DNA of 45,337 bases from contig NZ_JACCPY010000030.1 of the NCBI RefSeq assembly GCF_013426975.1, positions 1 through 45,337 of the forward strand, read 5' to 3'. The notes below the pieces were generated by a model that was given only the letters and a program-made list of their open reading frames with translations, ran no database searches and was not told the origin of the DNA. A program made the position numbers and the translations under genes. Within the stretch, counting starts at the first letter, position 1, and each line of letters begins with the position of its first letter. Of the stretch, positions 31,536-39,507 are shown piece by piece. This DNA comes from Sphaerotilus sulfidivorans (GTDB lineage: Bacteria; Pseudomonadota; Gammaproteobacteria; Burkholderiales; Burkholderiaceae_C).

Positions 31536-32690
31536 ATGCCAGAGAAGCATCAAATCGTCTTTTACCCGGTGGGCAACGGCGACACGTCGCAGCTCGTGCT
31601 CAGCCAAGGGCGCCGCGTCCTGTTCGACTTCTGCCATCGCCCAAACGCCGAGAGCGCGGACACACCCGAGATCGATCTCAAGAAGCGGCTCAAGGATGAG
31701 TTGGAGGCAGCCGGGCGCGACTACTTCGACGTCGTGGCCTTCACGCACGCCGACGCCGACCACATCATGGGCAGCACCCAGTTCTTCGAACTGCAACACG
31801 CCGCGAAGTACCAGGGCAAGGACCGCATCAAGATCCGCCAACTCTGGGTTCCGGCCGCGATGGTGCTGGAGAGCGCAACCAACGATCAGCAGAGCGCTGA
31901 ATTCGTCATCTTGCGGCAGGAGGCCCGTCACCGCTTGCTGGAGAGTAAGGACATCCTGGTCTTCTCGAAGCCTCCTGAACTGATGGAATGGCTCGTGCCG
32001 AAGCTCAAGGAGCGTGGCGAGCCGGCAACCGCTCGCGACCATCTGTTCGTCGATGCGGGTACGTTGGTGCCGGGATTCACGTTGACGGCGGACGGCGCTG
32101 AGTTCTTCTGTCACTCACCTTTCATCAAGCACTGCGAGGGCGGCGACGTGATCCGGAACACCGCCGCCCTGGTGTTCAACGTCAGGCTGCTCGCAGGTAA
32201 CAACAAGTTCGACTATCTGGAGATTGGCGACGCTTGCTGGGAAGACCTGGAGGACATCGTGCGCATCACGAAGTTCCACAAGAACGATGACCGTCTGGCC
32301 TGGGACCTGATCAACATTCCCCACCACTGCAGTTACAAATCGCTCAGCGACGAAAAGGGCAAGGAGGAAACCCAGCCCAAGCCTTTGGTGAAGGAACTGC
32401 TGCTCGCGGGCAAGCAGGACTCCTACATCGTCAGCTGCAGCAAGCCGGTCGTGGACGTGAAGGAGTCCTACGACCAGATCCAGCCGCCTCACATCCAGGC
32501 ACGCAAGGCCTACGATCGCTACCGAAAGGAGGTGAAGGGCCGTAAATTCCTGGTGACCATGGAGGAGCCCAACGCCACGAAGCCCGAACCCTTGGTTTTC
32601 GATGTGACCGCAGGTGGCGTGTCGTGGACCAAGATGGCACTGATCGGTGCCCCCGCCATCGTGGCCAGCCGTCCGTCGCGGGCTGGATGA
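31536..32690 (+). CDS. Metallo-beta-lactamase-fold hydrolase (ComEC-like), 384 aa
   Basis: This is the first gene of a three-gene operon. The MBL fold shows VFYPVGNGDTSQLVLSQGRR and the metal motif VVAFTHADADHIMGS (His71-x-Asp73-x-Asp75-His76, the HxDxDH form of ComEC-like enzymes). A late IPHHCSYKSL segment provides further His. There is no signal peptide or membrane segment, so it is cytoplasmic. The last ~45 residues leave the fold and end in SRPSRAG with a C-terminal Gly, a shape that suits an E1 substrate. A CCAGGGG site lies a few bases before the ATG. The stop overlaps the next gene as ATGA. Confidence 0.87.
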   Translation: MPEKHQIVFYPVGNGDTSQLVLSQGRRVLFDFCHRPNAESADTPEIDLKKRLKDELEAAGRDYFDVVAFTHADADHIMGSTQFFELQHAAKYQGKDRIKIRQLWVPAAMVLESATNDQQSAEFVILRQEARHRLLESKDILVFSKPPELMEWLVPKLKERGEPATARDHLFVDAGTLVPGFTLTADGAEFFCHSPFIKHCEGGDVIRNTAALVFNVRLLAGNNKFDYLEIGDACWEDLEDIVRITKFHKNDDRLAWDLINIPHHCSYKSLSDEKGKEETQPKPLVKELLLAGKQDSYIVSCSKPVVDVKESYDQIQPPHIQARKAYDRYRKEVKGRKFLVTMEEPNATKPEPLVFDVTAGGVSWTKMALIGAPAIVASRPSRAG

Positions 32691-34954
32691 TGGCTAGGGA
32701 ATTCCATGACCTCGCCGGCTTCTGCAAGCTGGCTGACGCTGAACTGCTGAGCTTGCCCCGCGCACGAGCTCTGATGGCGGCGGTAGGCGATGCAGGCGAC
32801 TTCACGCTCGTGCAACTTCTGTCCCATAGGGTGCCGAGCGTGCCACCCATCGAAGTCTTGGTTGTCGATGTCGAGTGCGACGGGGTGCCTTCCAGAAACC
32901 CTGCAGGCATTCAATACTGTGAGCGGCTGGCCTTATGCGTACCCGAGGATCCGGGGGCGCTGGTCGAGGTGCTCGCGCTCCGTAAGTCGTTCCCAGTTCT
33001 GATGCACCAGAACCACGGCACACATGATGGGGTGGCTAGCCTGTGCCTCTACTTTGAGCCGACGCGGACCGTGATGCGCACCTGGACGCCGCAACGCTTC
33101 CTGCGCCGCATTCAGTGGTGGCTGGAGCAGAGCGCCAGGGGCGAGTTGCATCCTGCCGACCAGCCTGTGGAGCATCTCTTCTTCGCCTCGAAGTACGAGC
33201 TTGTGCTCCCTTGGAACCTGGATGCCCTCCGCGCCACACCTGGCATGAAGATGGCGGTCACACGCAGCAAACCCAGGCCAGATGGGGGCGGGACCTTCTT
33301 CCTGCGGCCTCTTGGCGATGGTAGCAACGAGCCAGCAGGTTTGGCATCGCACATCGACTTGACGCTTCCTTCCGTGCTCCAGGGGTTCGTCGAGCGTGAT
33401 CCTGTGACTCTGGGTGGTCTCGCCGACATGCTGTCGCGCAGAGGGGTGGATCTGTTGCCGCCGCTGATCGCGGCACTGAGCGATGGTGTCGGAAGTGCCG
33501 GCGTGCCTGCAGGTACGGCTGAATCTTTCGTAGTCATCGTCGTTCACATCCCAATTGTTCGGGAAGCTGGCGGCGCGGTGCAGCAAATCTCTCGCCGGGC
33601 CTTCCTGGTTCTTGGCGATGCGCGCCAGCTGGGCGTCAAGACAGGGGCGCTGTATTTGCACGACAAGCGGTACTATGCAGAGATTCAGGGATCTGTCCTG
33701 GCGCGTGACCCGGCGACCGAGTGGAAGAGTGAACCTATCTTCCCGATGAGCGTGCTGCAGTTCCCGGACAGCGCGGTGGCGCGCAAGCAGTCCAGTGTCC
33801 TCGTCGAAGGGCCGCGTGGTACGTTGGTGGGGGCCGGCTCGCTCGGCAGCGCAATGCTGAACTTGTGGACCCGAGCCGGCTGGGGCCAGTGGTCGGTCAT
33901 TGACAAGGACCATGTGAAGCCTCACAACCTAGTCAGGCACGTAGCCTTCTCGCAGCATGTTGGCGAGCTGAAGTGCGACGTTGTGTCCGAGCTGTGCGGG
34001 GCGGCCACCGAGGGTGCGGCTGTGGTTGCAGCGGTCCGCGGTGACGCTTGTGACGCTAGTGTCTCGGCGGTGAAGGATGCGCTCACGACGGGCACATTGG
34101 TCGTGGACGCGTCTGCTGCGCTGGAGTACCCACGTCAGGCCAGCTTTCAGGATGAGCTGCCACGCCATGTCACGGTCTTCGTCTCCCCCACCGGCAACGG
34201 GTCCGTCCTGATGTTCGAGGACAAGGCGCGGTCCATGCGCCTGCGCACTCTGGAAGCTCAGTACTACCGCGCCGTGATCCGCCAAGCGTGGGGCGAGCTA
34301 CATCTTGAAGGCAATCTGGGCACCTACTGGAGCGGCGCGAGTTGCCGGGATATCTCCGTGGCTATGCCGTATTCGCGGATTGTTGCGCACGCCAGCACCC
34401 TGGCGGAACAGGTCATGTTCCGGGCGCAGTCCGATGAGGCCTGCATCCGGGTTTGGGAGCGCGATCCCGACACCGGCGGCGTTTCTGTCCATAACGTCGT
34501 TCCGACCACAGAGCGGCGTCTTGACCTGGGTGACTTGACCGCCTTTTACGACGATGGTCTGGCTACACATCTGAGAGCGCTCCGACTCGCTGCCTTGCCG
34601 AACGAAACTGGGGGGATCTTGCTTGGCTATCACGACTTCAACGTCGGAGCCATCGTGCTGGTCGATGCGTTGCCGGCACCTTCGGACAGCTGCGCAAGTC
34701 TAGGTTCGTTCGAGCGCGGCACATCTGGTCTCACAAAAGCCGTCCAGGATGCATCGGCACGGACCGCAGGTATTGTTGGCTATGTTGGTGAGTGGCACAG
34801 CCACCCTCGCGGGCACTCGGCCAGACCGAGCCCTGACGATCTGGTCCAACTGGCAGAGATCAGCTTGGGTATGCACGACGATGGACTTCCTGCGCTCCAA
34901 CTCATCGTGGGCGAGAGCGACATTCAAGTCCTGCAAGGCAAAGTGCTGCCATGA
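32687..34954 (+). CDS. E2-E1-JAB fusion protein (ubiquitin-like conjugation/deconjugation), 755 aa
   Basis: The start at 32687 (MMAREFHDLAGF) overlaps the MBL stop as ATGA. About residues 50-165 are E2/UBC-like: PPIEVLVVDVECDG, HQNHGTHDGVASLCLYFEP with candidate active Cys120, then TWTPQRFLRRIQWWLEQSAR. Residues 370-590 are an E1/ThiF fold: VGAGSLGSAMLNLW nucleotide loop (381-394), VIDKDHVKPHNLVRH, and a possible catalytic Cys553 in SGASCRDISVAM. Residues 625-755 are a JAB/MPN+ peptidase: NETGGILLG (Glu640) and EWHSHPRGHSARPSPDD (His704, His706, Ser715, Asp718), with one extra residue in the loop. Residues 170-365 form an unassigned linker domain. All active sites look intact. The stop overlaps the patatin start. 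Confidence 0.85.
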   Translation: MMAREFHDLAGFCKLADAELLSLPRARALMAAVGDAGDFTLVQLLSHRVPSVPPIEVLVVDVECDGVPSRNPAGIQYCERLALCVPEDPGALVEVLALRKSFPVLMHQNHGTHDGVASLCLYFEPTRTVMRTWTPQRFLRRIQWWLEQSARGELHPADQPVEHLFFASKYELVLPWNLDALRATPGMKMAVTRSKPRPDGGGTFFLRPLGDGSNEPAGLASHIDLTLPSVLQGFVERDPVTLGGLADMLSRRGVDLLPPLIAALSDGVGSAGVPAGTAESFVVIVVHIPIVREAGGAVQQISRRAFLVLGDARQLGVKTGALYLHDKRYYAEIQGSVLARDPATEWKSEPIFPMSVLQFPDSAVARKQSSVLVEGPRGTLVGAGSLGSAMLNLWTRAGWGQWSVIDKDHVKPHNLVRHVAFSQHVGELKCDVVSELCGAATEGAAVVAAVRGDACDASVSAVKDALTTGTLVVDASAALEYPRQASFQDELPRHVTVFVSPTGNGSVLMFEDKARSMRLRTLEAQYYRAVIRQAWGELHLEGNLGTYWSGASCRDISVAMPYSRIVAHASTLAEQVMFRAQSDEACIRVWERDPDTGGVSVHNVVPTTERRLDLGDLTAFYDDGLATHLRALRLAALPNETGGILLGYHDFNVGAIVLVDALPAPSDSCASLGSFERGTSGLTKAVQDASARTAGIVGYVGEWHSHPRGHSARPSPDDLVQLAEISLGMHDDGLPALQLIVGESDIQVLQGKVLP

Positions 34955-36024
34955 CGGCACCTCGCAAGCCCATTGCACTTGCGCTGTCCGGCGGTGGCAT
35001 CCGAGCCATGGTGTTTCACCTTGGCGTGATGAGGCATCTGGCAGAGCGCGGTCACCTGGAATCAGTAGAGAAGATCTCCACGGTTTCCGGAGGCAGCCTG
35101 CTTGTCGGGTTGCTGCTTCAGCAAAATGAGATGCGCTGGCCTACCTCCGAGCAATTCCTGTCGAATTCGCTCCCGGCGTTGCGTGAATCACTCTGTGCGC
35201 GAAGCCTGCAATGGGGCGCAGCGCGGCAGTTGCTGAATCCGCTGAACTGGCGCTTCTTCCTGTCGCGAGCCAACCTCCTTGCGCTGGCACTGCGGCACGA
35301 GTGGAACGTCCGAGAGGCTCTGTCGGAGCTTCCGGAGACACCAGAATGGTCGATTAATGGGACCACCGCCGAGAGCGGAAAGCGCTTTCGCTTCAAACGC
35401 AGGGACATCGGCGACTACACACTAGGTTACGCACAGGCCGACCGTTTTCCACTGGCCAGCGCGTTGGCGGTGTCGGCGGCCTTTCCAGGTGGATTTGGCC
35501 CACTGACATTGGATGCTCGTCGTTTTGAATGGCGCAAGCGCCCTTGGGACGCGCCACCAGATGCCGCCCAGACTGTCCAAGCCGTCTTCCCGCGCCTTCA
35601 TCTCTATGACGGCGGGGTGTACGACAACATGGGAATCGAGCCGTTCTTTGATGCTGGCAAGCAACGACCGAAGCAGGAGGGCTTCCACATCATCTGCTCC
35701 GACGCCGGAGCATTGTTGGCGCCTGGCTTTGAGAAGGGTCCACTGAATGTTTTTCGACTGACGCGCGTGGCCGACGTCATGTCGGACCAGTCCCGATCCC
35801 TGCGCGTTCGTACTTTTTCGCACTTTCTCCAACAATCACCTTCAGCTGGTGCGTACCTGTGCATCAACACGGCGGTCTCGTCATCGGAGAGTTGTCCGTC
35901 AGCACAGTTCGCCGCGTCTTTTCCGACGACCTTGCGTCGCCTACGCTCCGAAGAGTTTGATCGACTTGCCTCGCACGGAGCTGCGGTTGCCGAACGGGGC
36001 CTAGGAGAGTTCGAACTCGTGTGA
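34951..36024 (+). CDS. Patatin-like phospholipase (357 aa), likely effector
   Basis: This patatin-fold lipid hydrolase has the oxyanion loop ALSGGGIRAMVFHLGVMRHL (residues 11-30). The nucleophile is Ser46 in ISTVSGGSLL, where the first Gly of GxSxG is Thr, as in several bacterial patatins. The catalytic Asp220 lies in LYDGGVYDNMG, so the Ser-Asp dyad is complete. No signal peptide is present, which fits a cytoplasmic protein acting on the inner membrane. In CBASS systems patatins degrade membranes and kill infected cells; the same role is inferred here. Translation is coupled to the E2-E1-JAB gene by ATGA. Confidence 0.9.
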   Translation: MTAPRKPIALALSGGGIRAMVFHLGVMRHLAERGHLESVEKISTVSGGSLLVGLLLQQNEMRWPTSEQFLSNSLPALRESLCARSLQWGAARQLLNPLNWRFFLSRANLLALALRHEWNVREALSELPETPEWSINGTTAESGKRFRFKRRDIGDYTLGYAQADRFPLASALAVSAAFPGGFGPLTLDARRFEWRKRPWDAPPDAAQTVQAVFPRLHLYDGGVYDNMGIEPFFDAGKQRPKQEGFHIICSDAGALLAPGFEKGPLNVFRLTRVADVMSDQSRSLRVRTFSHFLQQSPSAGAYLCINTAVSSSESCPSAQFAASFPTTLRRLRSEEFDRLASHGAAVAERGLGEFELV

Positions 36025-36116
36025 GGACATCTCCAGTTATGCGCAGGTTGATGTTATGCGGTGCCATGGACTGGATGGACGTGAGCGGCCAGCGGTCCCC
36101 CGTCAGGCGAGCCTGA

Positions 36117-37835
36117 TCAGTCCGGGATTTGCAGAGGCTGCCAGCGATGAGGCAGCAAGTCGTCGATGCGGCTGTTGAGGTGGGTGGGTAGCCGATCGAG
36201 CACGTCGCGCAGATAGGCCCAGGGTTCGAGCCCGTTGAGCCTGGCCGACTGCACCAGGCTCATGACGATGGCTGCACGCTGGCCGGCGAGTTCGCTGCCA
36301 CAGAACAACCAGGCCTTCCTGCCCATGGCCCAGGGCTTGATCTGGCGCTCCAGATAGTTGTTGTCCACGGGCACGGCCCCGTCGAGCAGGTGGCGCGTCA
36401 GCGCTGGCCAGTGGTTGAGGCTGTAGTCGATGGCGTTGGCCGTGGCGCCGCCATCGGCGACACGACCGCGTTCGAGCTTGAGCCAGGTGTGCAGCTCCTG
36501 CCACAGTGGCGCGGCGATGCGTTGGCGGGCCTGCGTGCGGGTCTGGTCGTCCATGCCGGCGAACGATTTCTCGGCATGGTAGATCGCCGCGAAGCGCACG
36601 ATCGCCTGGGTGGCCAGGGTGCTCTTGCCGGACTTGGCGAGTTCGTCGAACTTGCGTCGGGCGTGTGCGGCACAGGCCGCCGAGACGCGCTGCGGGAAGA
36701 TCCTGGGGTCGAGCACCGCGTCATAGCCGCCATAGAGATCGCACACGAGCGTGCCGCTCCAGGGCGGGTCCCGGTTCTCGGCGGGCGGGTCGGTCTGGCT
36801 GCCGGGTGGATTGGGCAGCCCGCCCAGGAAGGCCAGCGGGTACTTGCTGCCCCGGCCCAGGCAGAAGTCGTAGACCACGCCGGGGTGGGGGTCGAACTCC
36901 CCGCGGGCATAGGCCCAGACATACGCTTTCCTGGTCTTGCCTGCACCTGGGTCCAGCATGGCCACCGTCGTCTCGTCGGCCTGCACGACCGCGCTGCCCA
37001 GCACGAAGCGCTGGAGCGCCTCGTACAGCGGGTGCAGTGCCGAGCCCGCCTGACCGGCCCACGCGGCCAGCGTCGAGCGCGGGGTGTGCACGCCCGAGCG
37101 GGCATTGATCGCCTCCTGCCGGTAGTACGGCACGTGGTCGGCGAACCGGCTGATGAGCGTGTAGGCCACCAGCCCGCTCGCCGGGATGCCCCGCACGATG
37201 ATCTGCACCTCGGCCGGCTCCTGCACCAGGCGCTCCACGCCCTGGCGCTGGCAGCACCGGCAGACCCACTTGCCGCGGATGTGCCGATGCACGAAGAACT
37301 CCGCCGGCACGACGTCCAGCCGCTCGCTGACGTCCTCGCCCACCCGGGTCATCGGCTCGCCGCAGCCCGCCGCCGGGCAGTGGGTGTCGGCCGGCTCGTG
37401 GTGATGCTCCACCCGGCGCAGGTGCTCGGGCAGCGCCTGGCGGCGCGGCGGCTGGGGCAGTCGCGCCTGCAACTCGGCGAGCTGTGCCTGCAGGTCCGCC
37501 TCGTCCTCGACCAGCGTCTCCAGGAACAGCTGCCGCTGCTGCGCATCCATCGCCTCGGTGCGCGCGCCGAACTTCCAGCGCTTGAGCCGCGCCAGCTCGA
37601 ACGTGATCTTCTCGATCTTCGCGTCCCGCCACACGATCTCGCCATCGCGCCGGGCAATCTCGCGCGCCTGCTGCTGGACATGCACCAGCAGGCGCTGCGC
37701 CAGGGCCTGAAGGGCCTGTGGCGTCAGGCCCCTCAGGTCCTGGCTCTGGAGCGCGTCCATCTCATGCATGCGCCCATGCTGCCCGCCGGGGACGTTCCCC
37801 GCCATCGGCAACTTCAGCAATTGCGCCCCCGGCAT
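36117..37835 (-). CDS. tnpC: IS66 transposase TnpC (572 aa)
   Basis: This is the DDE transposase of the IS66 element. A coiled-coil N-terminus (LAQRLLVHVQQQAREIARRD) is followed by a zinc-finger-like HCPAAGCGEP...WVCRCCQRQGV. The catalytic core has VQADETTVAMLDPG, LVCDLYGGYDAVL and VDNNYLERQIKPWAMGRKAW. The C-terminal IS66 domain ends LNSRIDDLLPHRWQPLQIPD. The frame is intact. It follows tnpB by 4 bp. A truncated, slightly diverged copy of its C-terminus lies at 43715-43942. Confidence 0.95.
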   Translation of the reverse strand: MPGAQLLKLPMAGNVPGGQHGRMHEMDALQSQDLRGLTPQALQALAQRLLVHVQQQAREIARRDGEIVWRDAKIEKITFELARLKRWKFGARTEAMDAQQRQLFLETLVEDEADLQAQLAELQARLPQPPRRQALPEHLRRVEHHHEPADTHCPAAGCGEPMTRVGEDVSERLDVVPAEFFVHRHIRGKWVCRCCQRQGVERLVQEPAEVQIIVRGIPASGLVAYTLISRFADHVPYYRQEAINARSGVHTPRSTLAAWAGQAGSALHPLYEALQRFVLGSAVVQADETTVAMLDPGAGKTRKAYVWAYARGEFDPHPGVVYDFCLGRGSKYPLAFLGGLPNPPGSQTDPPAENRDPPWSGTLVCDLYGGYDAVLDPRIFPQRVSAACAAHARRKFDELAKSGKSTLATQAIVRFAAIYHAEKSFAGMDDQTRTQARQRIAAPLWQELHTWLKLERGRVADGGATANAIDYSLNHWPALTRHLLDGAVPVDNNYLERQIKPWAMGRKAWLFCGSELAGQRAAIVMSLVQSARLNGLEPWAYLRDVLDRLPTHLNSRIDDLLPHRWQPLQIPD

Positions 37836-37839
37836 CCGC

Positions 37840-38178
37840 TCACACCCGCGTGATCACCCGCCGCTCGTGCAGCCGCTGCCACGCCAGCCCCACGATCAGC
37901 GCATCGAACTGCTCCTGCGTCAGGGCCAGCGGGGTGCTCGACTCCAGCCCCCGCGGCCACACGAAGTGCCCCGCGTTGAGTCGCCGGGCCGCGCACCACA
38001 CCCCCCAGCCGTCATGGACGATCAGCTTCACGCGCGTGGCCCGCGCATTCGCGAACAGGTAGCCGTGGTGGGCCTGCGCCGCCCCCAGCGTCTGCACCAC
38101 GCACGCCAGCAGCCGGTCCGCCCCGGCGCGCATGTCCACCGGCGCCGTGCACGCCCACAGCGCGTCGATCCGGATCAC
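37840..38178 (-). CDS. tnpB: IS66 accessory protein TnpB (Orf2)
   Basis: This IS66 Orf2-like protein has the motifs VDMRAGADRLLACVVQ, HHGYLFANARATRVKLIVHD and WGVWCAARRLNAGHFVWPRG. The GTG at 38178 (GTGATCCGG) gives the family N-terminus IRIDALWACTAPVDMRAG and overlaps the tnpA stop as GTGA. A longer ATG frame starting at 38220 would run into tnpA. TnpB is needed for IS66 transposition, but its biochemical role is not well defined. A decayed relative lies at 6445-6586. Confidence 0.9.
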   Translation of the reverse strand: MIRIDALWACTAPVDMRAGADRLLACVVQTLGAAQAHHGYLFANARATRVKLIVHDGWGVWCAARRLNAGHFVWPRGLESSTPLALTQEQFDALIVGLAWQRLHERRVITRV

Positions 38179-38597
38179 TTCGTCACCCCAGCGGCCAGCT
38201 CCCGCAGCCATGCCGCACACGACTCGGCCTGCGCCGCCGGCCAGCTCACCTTCAGCCGGCGCTCGCCCCGGCTCAGCTCGATCTGGATCCCCTGCGGGCC
38301 GGCATTGGGCATTTGCAGTCCCACGAACGGCCCCTGCGGTGCTCGACCGGCGACTGGCTCACCGATCGCTGCCGTCCTCATGACCAACCCCGGCTGCACC
38401 AACTCGGGCGACTCAAGGTTCGGGCGACCCAGCCCTCTCCCCACCAGCCACTTGCGCACCAGATTGGCGTTCAGACCGTGGGCCAATGCCACCGCCGCGA
38501 TCGACGCCCCCGGTTCCCGGCACTCGCTCAGCACCCGCGCCTTCAACTCGGCGCTGTGCTTTCTTCGGATCGGGCTTTGCTCGTTCATGGTGTCCAC
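38175..38597 (-). CDS. tnpA: IS66 accessory protein TnpA (Orf1)
   Basis: This 140-residue protein has an IS3/IS66 Orf1-type helix-turn-helix (RRKHSAELKARVLSECREPG, IAAVALAHGLNANLVRKWLV). A C-terminal half ends RLKVSWPAAQAESCAAWLRE. It probably binds the IS ends. Met4 (MNEQSPIRRKHS) is an alternative start. It is the first gene of the IS66 operon, about 72 bp inside the right end. The short palindromic-looking GGTGTCCACC/GGTGGACACC pair before it (38588-38618) could regulate the operon. Confidence 0.9.
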   Translation of the reverse strand: MDTMNEQSPIRRKHSAELKARVLSECREPGASIAAVALAHGLNANLVRKWLVGRGLGRPNLESPELVQPGLVMRTAAIGEPVAGRAPQGPFVGLQMPNAGPQGIQIELSRGERRLKVSWPAAQAESCAAWLRELAAGVTK

Positions 38598-38669
38598 CAG
38601 TCAGTTCAGGTGGACACCATCGTCTCGGACCAAACAGGCTCATTCAAGGGGGAATGGCTGGTCGCTCAC

Positions 38670-39208
38670 GGATGGACTGTTGGCTCCAGACCAAATCTGG
38701 GTCTTCCGCATTTTGTGTTGCGTCACCCCCGGCAGAGCACGCGAATGCGCAGGAGATCCAAGCCCGCACGCCCGTACATTTGGTGCCTGAGGTACTTCAG
38801 CCGGTTGATGGACCGTGCTGATTGCTCTTCAACAGCACATCAAGGCCCTGGCATTTGATCTAGATGGCGCAGCCCATTTCCTGGGGGCAAGTCTCGACCA
38901 TGCGGCTGCTCTGCTGGGCGGCTGGGTCAGCCGCTTTCGGCTTCGCGACCTGCTGAGCAGCCATGACCGCTGGCATGGCTGATGAGCATGTGCGACTTGA
39001 CTTGTCGGGATACAAGCCGGTCACTTCGCCCATAGTCGATGGCGTGAGTTCAGATCGATCGGCCTGTGGTGCGCCTCTGGTACACACCACCGTGCGTATC
39101 GGTGAGCTCATGGCGTACATGAGTATTTGAGCCGTTGCTGTCAACGATGGATGCAGGTCGACTTGCCAAGCGGGCCGCGTTGGCATGGCTGTGCAGCAAG
39201 TCACCTGA
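38670..39208. other. Gene-poor stretch after the IS66 element
   Basis: These 539 bp hold no gene I can support. A plus-strand run of about 50 codons around 38830-38990 (LQQHIKALAFDLDGAAHFLG) is open but matches nothing I know. Both strands show many stops elsewhere. It follows the IS66 target duplication directly and was continuous with the patatin 3' flank before the insertion. Confidence 0.5.
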
Positions 39209-39493
39209 TCAAGACAATGCCCGCATGACGGCCTGGGGTTCCCGCTCGATCAGGTTCAGCAGCACCAGCGCCGCACCCTGTGGCCGGCGATCGCCGCGCT
39301 CCCAATGACGTAGGGTCGCCACTGAAAACCCGAACCGGGCCGCGAACTGGTTCTGGGTCAATCCCAGCCGCGCCCGCACGGCGGCCACGTCTACGGTGGT
39401 CGGCTCATAGACCTTGACGCCTGCGGTCTCGCCTTGGGCGTGGGCCGCCGCTTCCTTCAGCTCTTGGCGGATGCTCTCGAATGCTTTTCCCAT
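39209..39493 (-). CDS. Orphan HigA/NadS-type XRE antitoxin (94 aa)
   Basis: The N-terminal region AFESIRQELKEAAAHAQGET is followed by an HTH: VDVAAVRARLGLTQNQFAAR and FGFSVATLRHWERGDRRPQG, ending LNLIEREPQAVMRALS. This is the layout of HigA-2/NadS antitoxins of RelE/HigB-type toxin pairs. The toxin normally lies just upstream, but here the upstream gene is the recombinase, 14 bp away, and no RelE-like frame is visible. It may regulate the recombinase operon or be an antitoxin left after loss of its toxin. Confidence 0.82.
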   Translation of the reverse strand: MGKAFESIRQELKEAAAHAQGETAGVKVYEPTTVDVAAVRARLGLTQNQFAARFGFSVATLRHWERGDRRPQGAALVLLNLIEREPQAVMRALS

Positions 39494-39507
39494 GAGGAGA
39501 CTATCCC

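Larger units (their letters stand above)
36081..38669 (-). mobile_element. Complete IS66-family insertion sequence (2,589 bp) with 8-bp target duplication
   Basis: The ends are imperfect inverted repeats, GTGAGCGGCCAGCGGTCCCC (36081) and GTGAGCGACCAGCCATTCCC (reading in from 38669). The octamer GGATGGAC flanks both sides (36073-36080 and 38670-38677), the 8-bp duplication expected for IS66. It carries three genes on the minus strand. The insertion lies about 55 bp behind the patatin stop, so it does not interrupt the defence operon. An intact duplication points to a fairly recent event. Confidence 0.95.

Noticed and set aside
31536-36024. Annotation of the operon as canonical type II CBASS
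   Set aside because: E2, E1, JAB and patatin fit, but no CD-NTase is encoded in or near the operon, and the first gene is clearly an MBL-fold protein.
36390-37853. 487-codon open frame on the plus strand
   Set aside because: It is a shadow of the IS66 transposase gene.
38860-39204. 114-codon minus-strand frame
   Set aside because: It has no ribosome site, odd composition and no motif. It lies in a stretch full of stops in the other frames.
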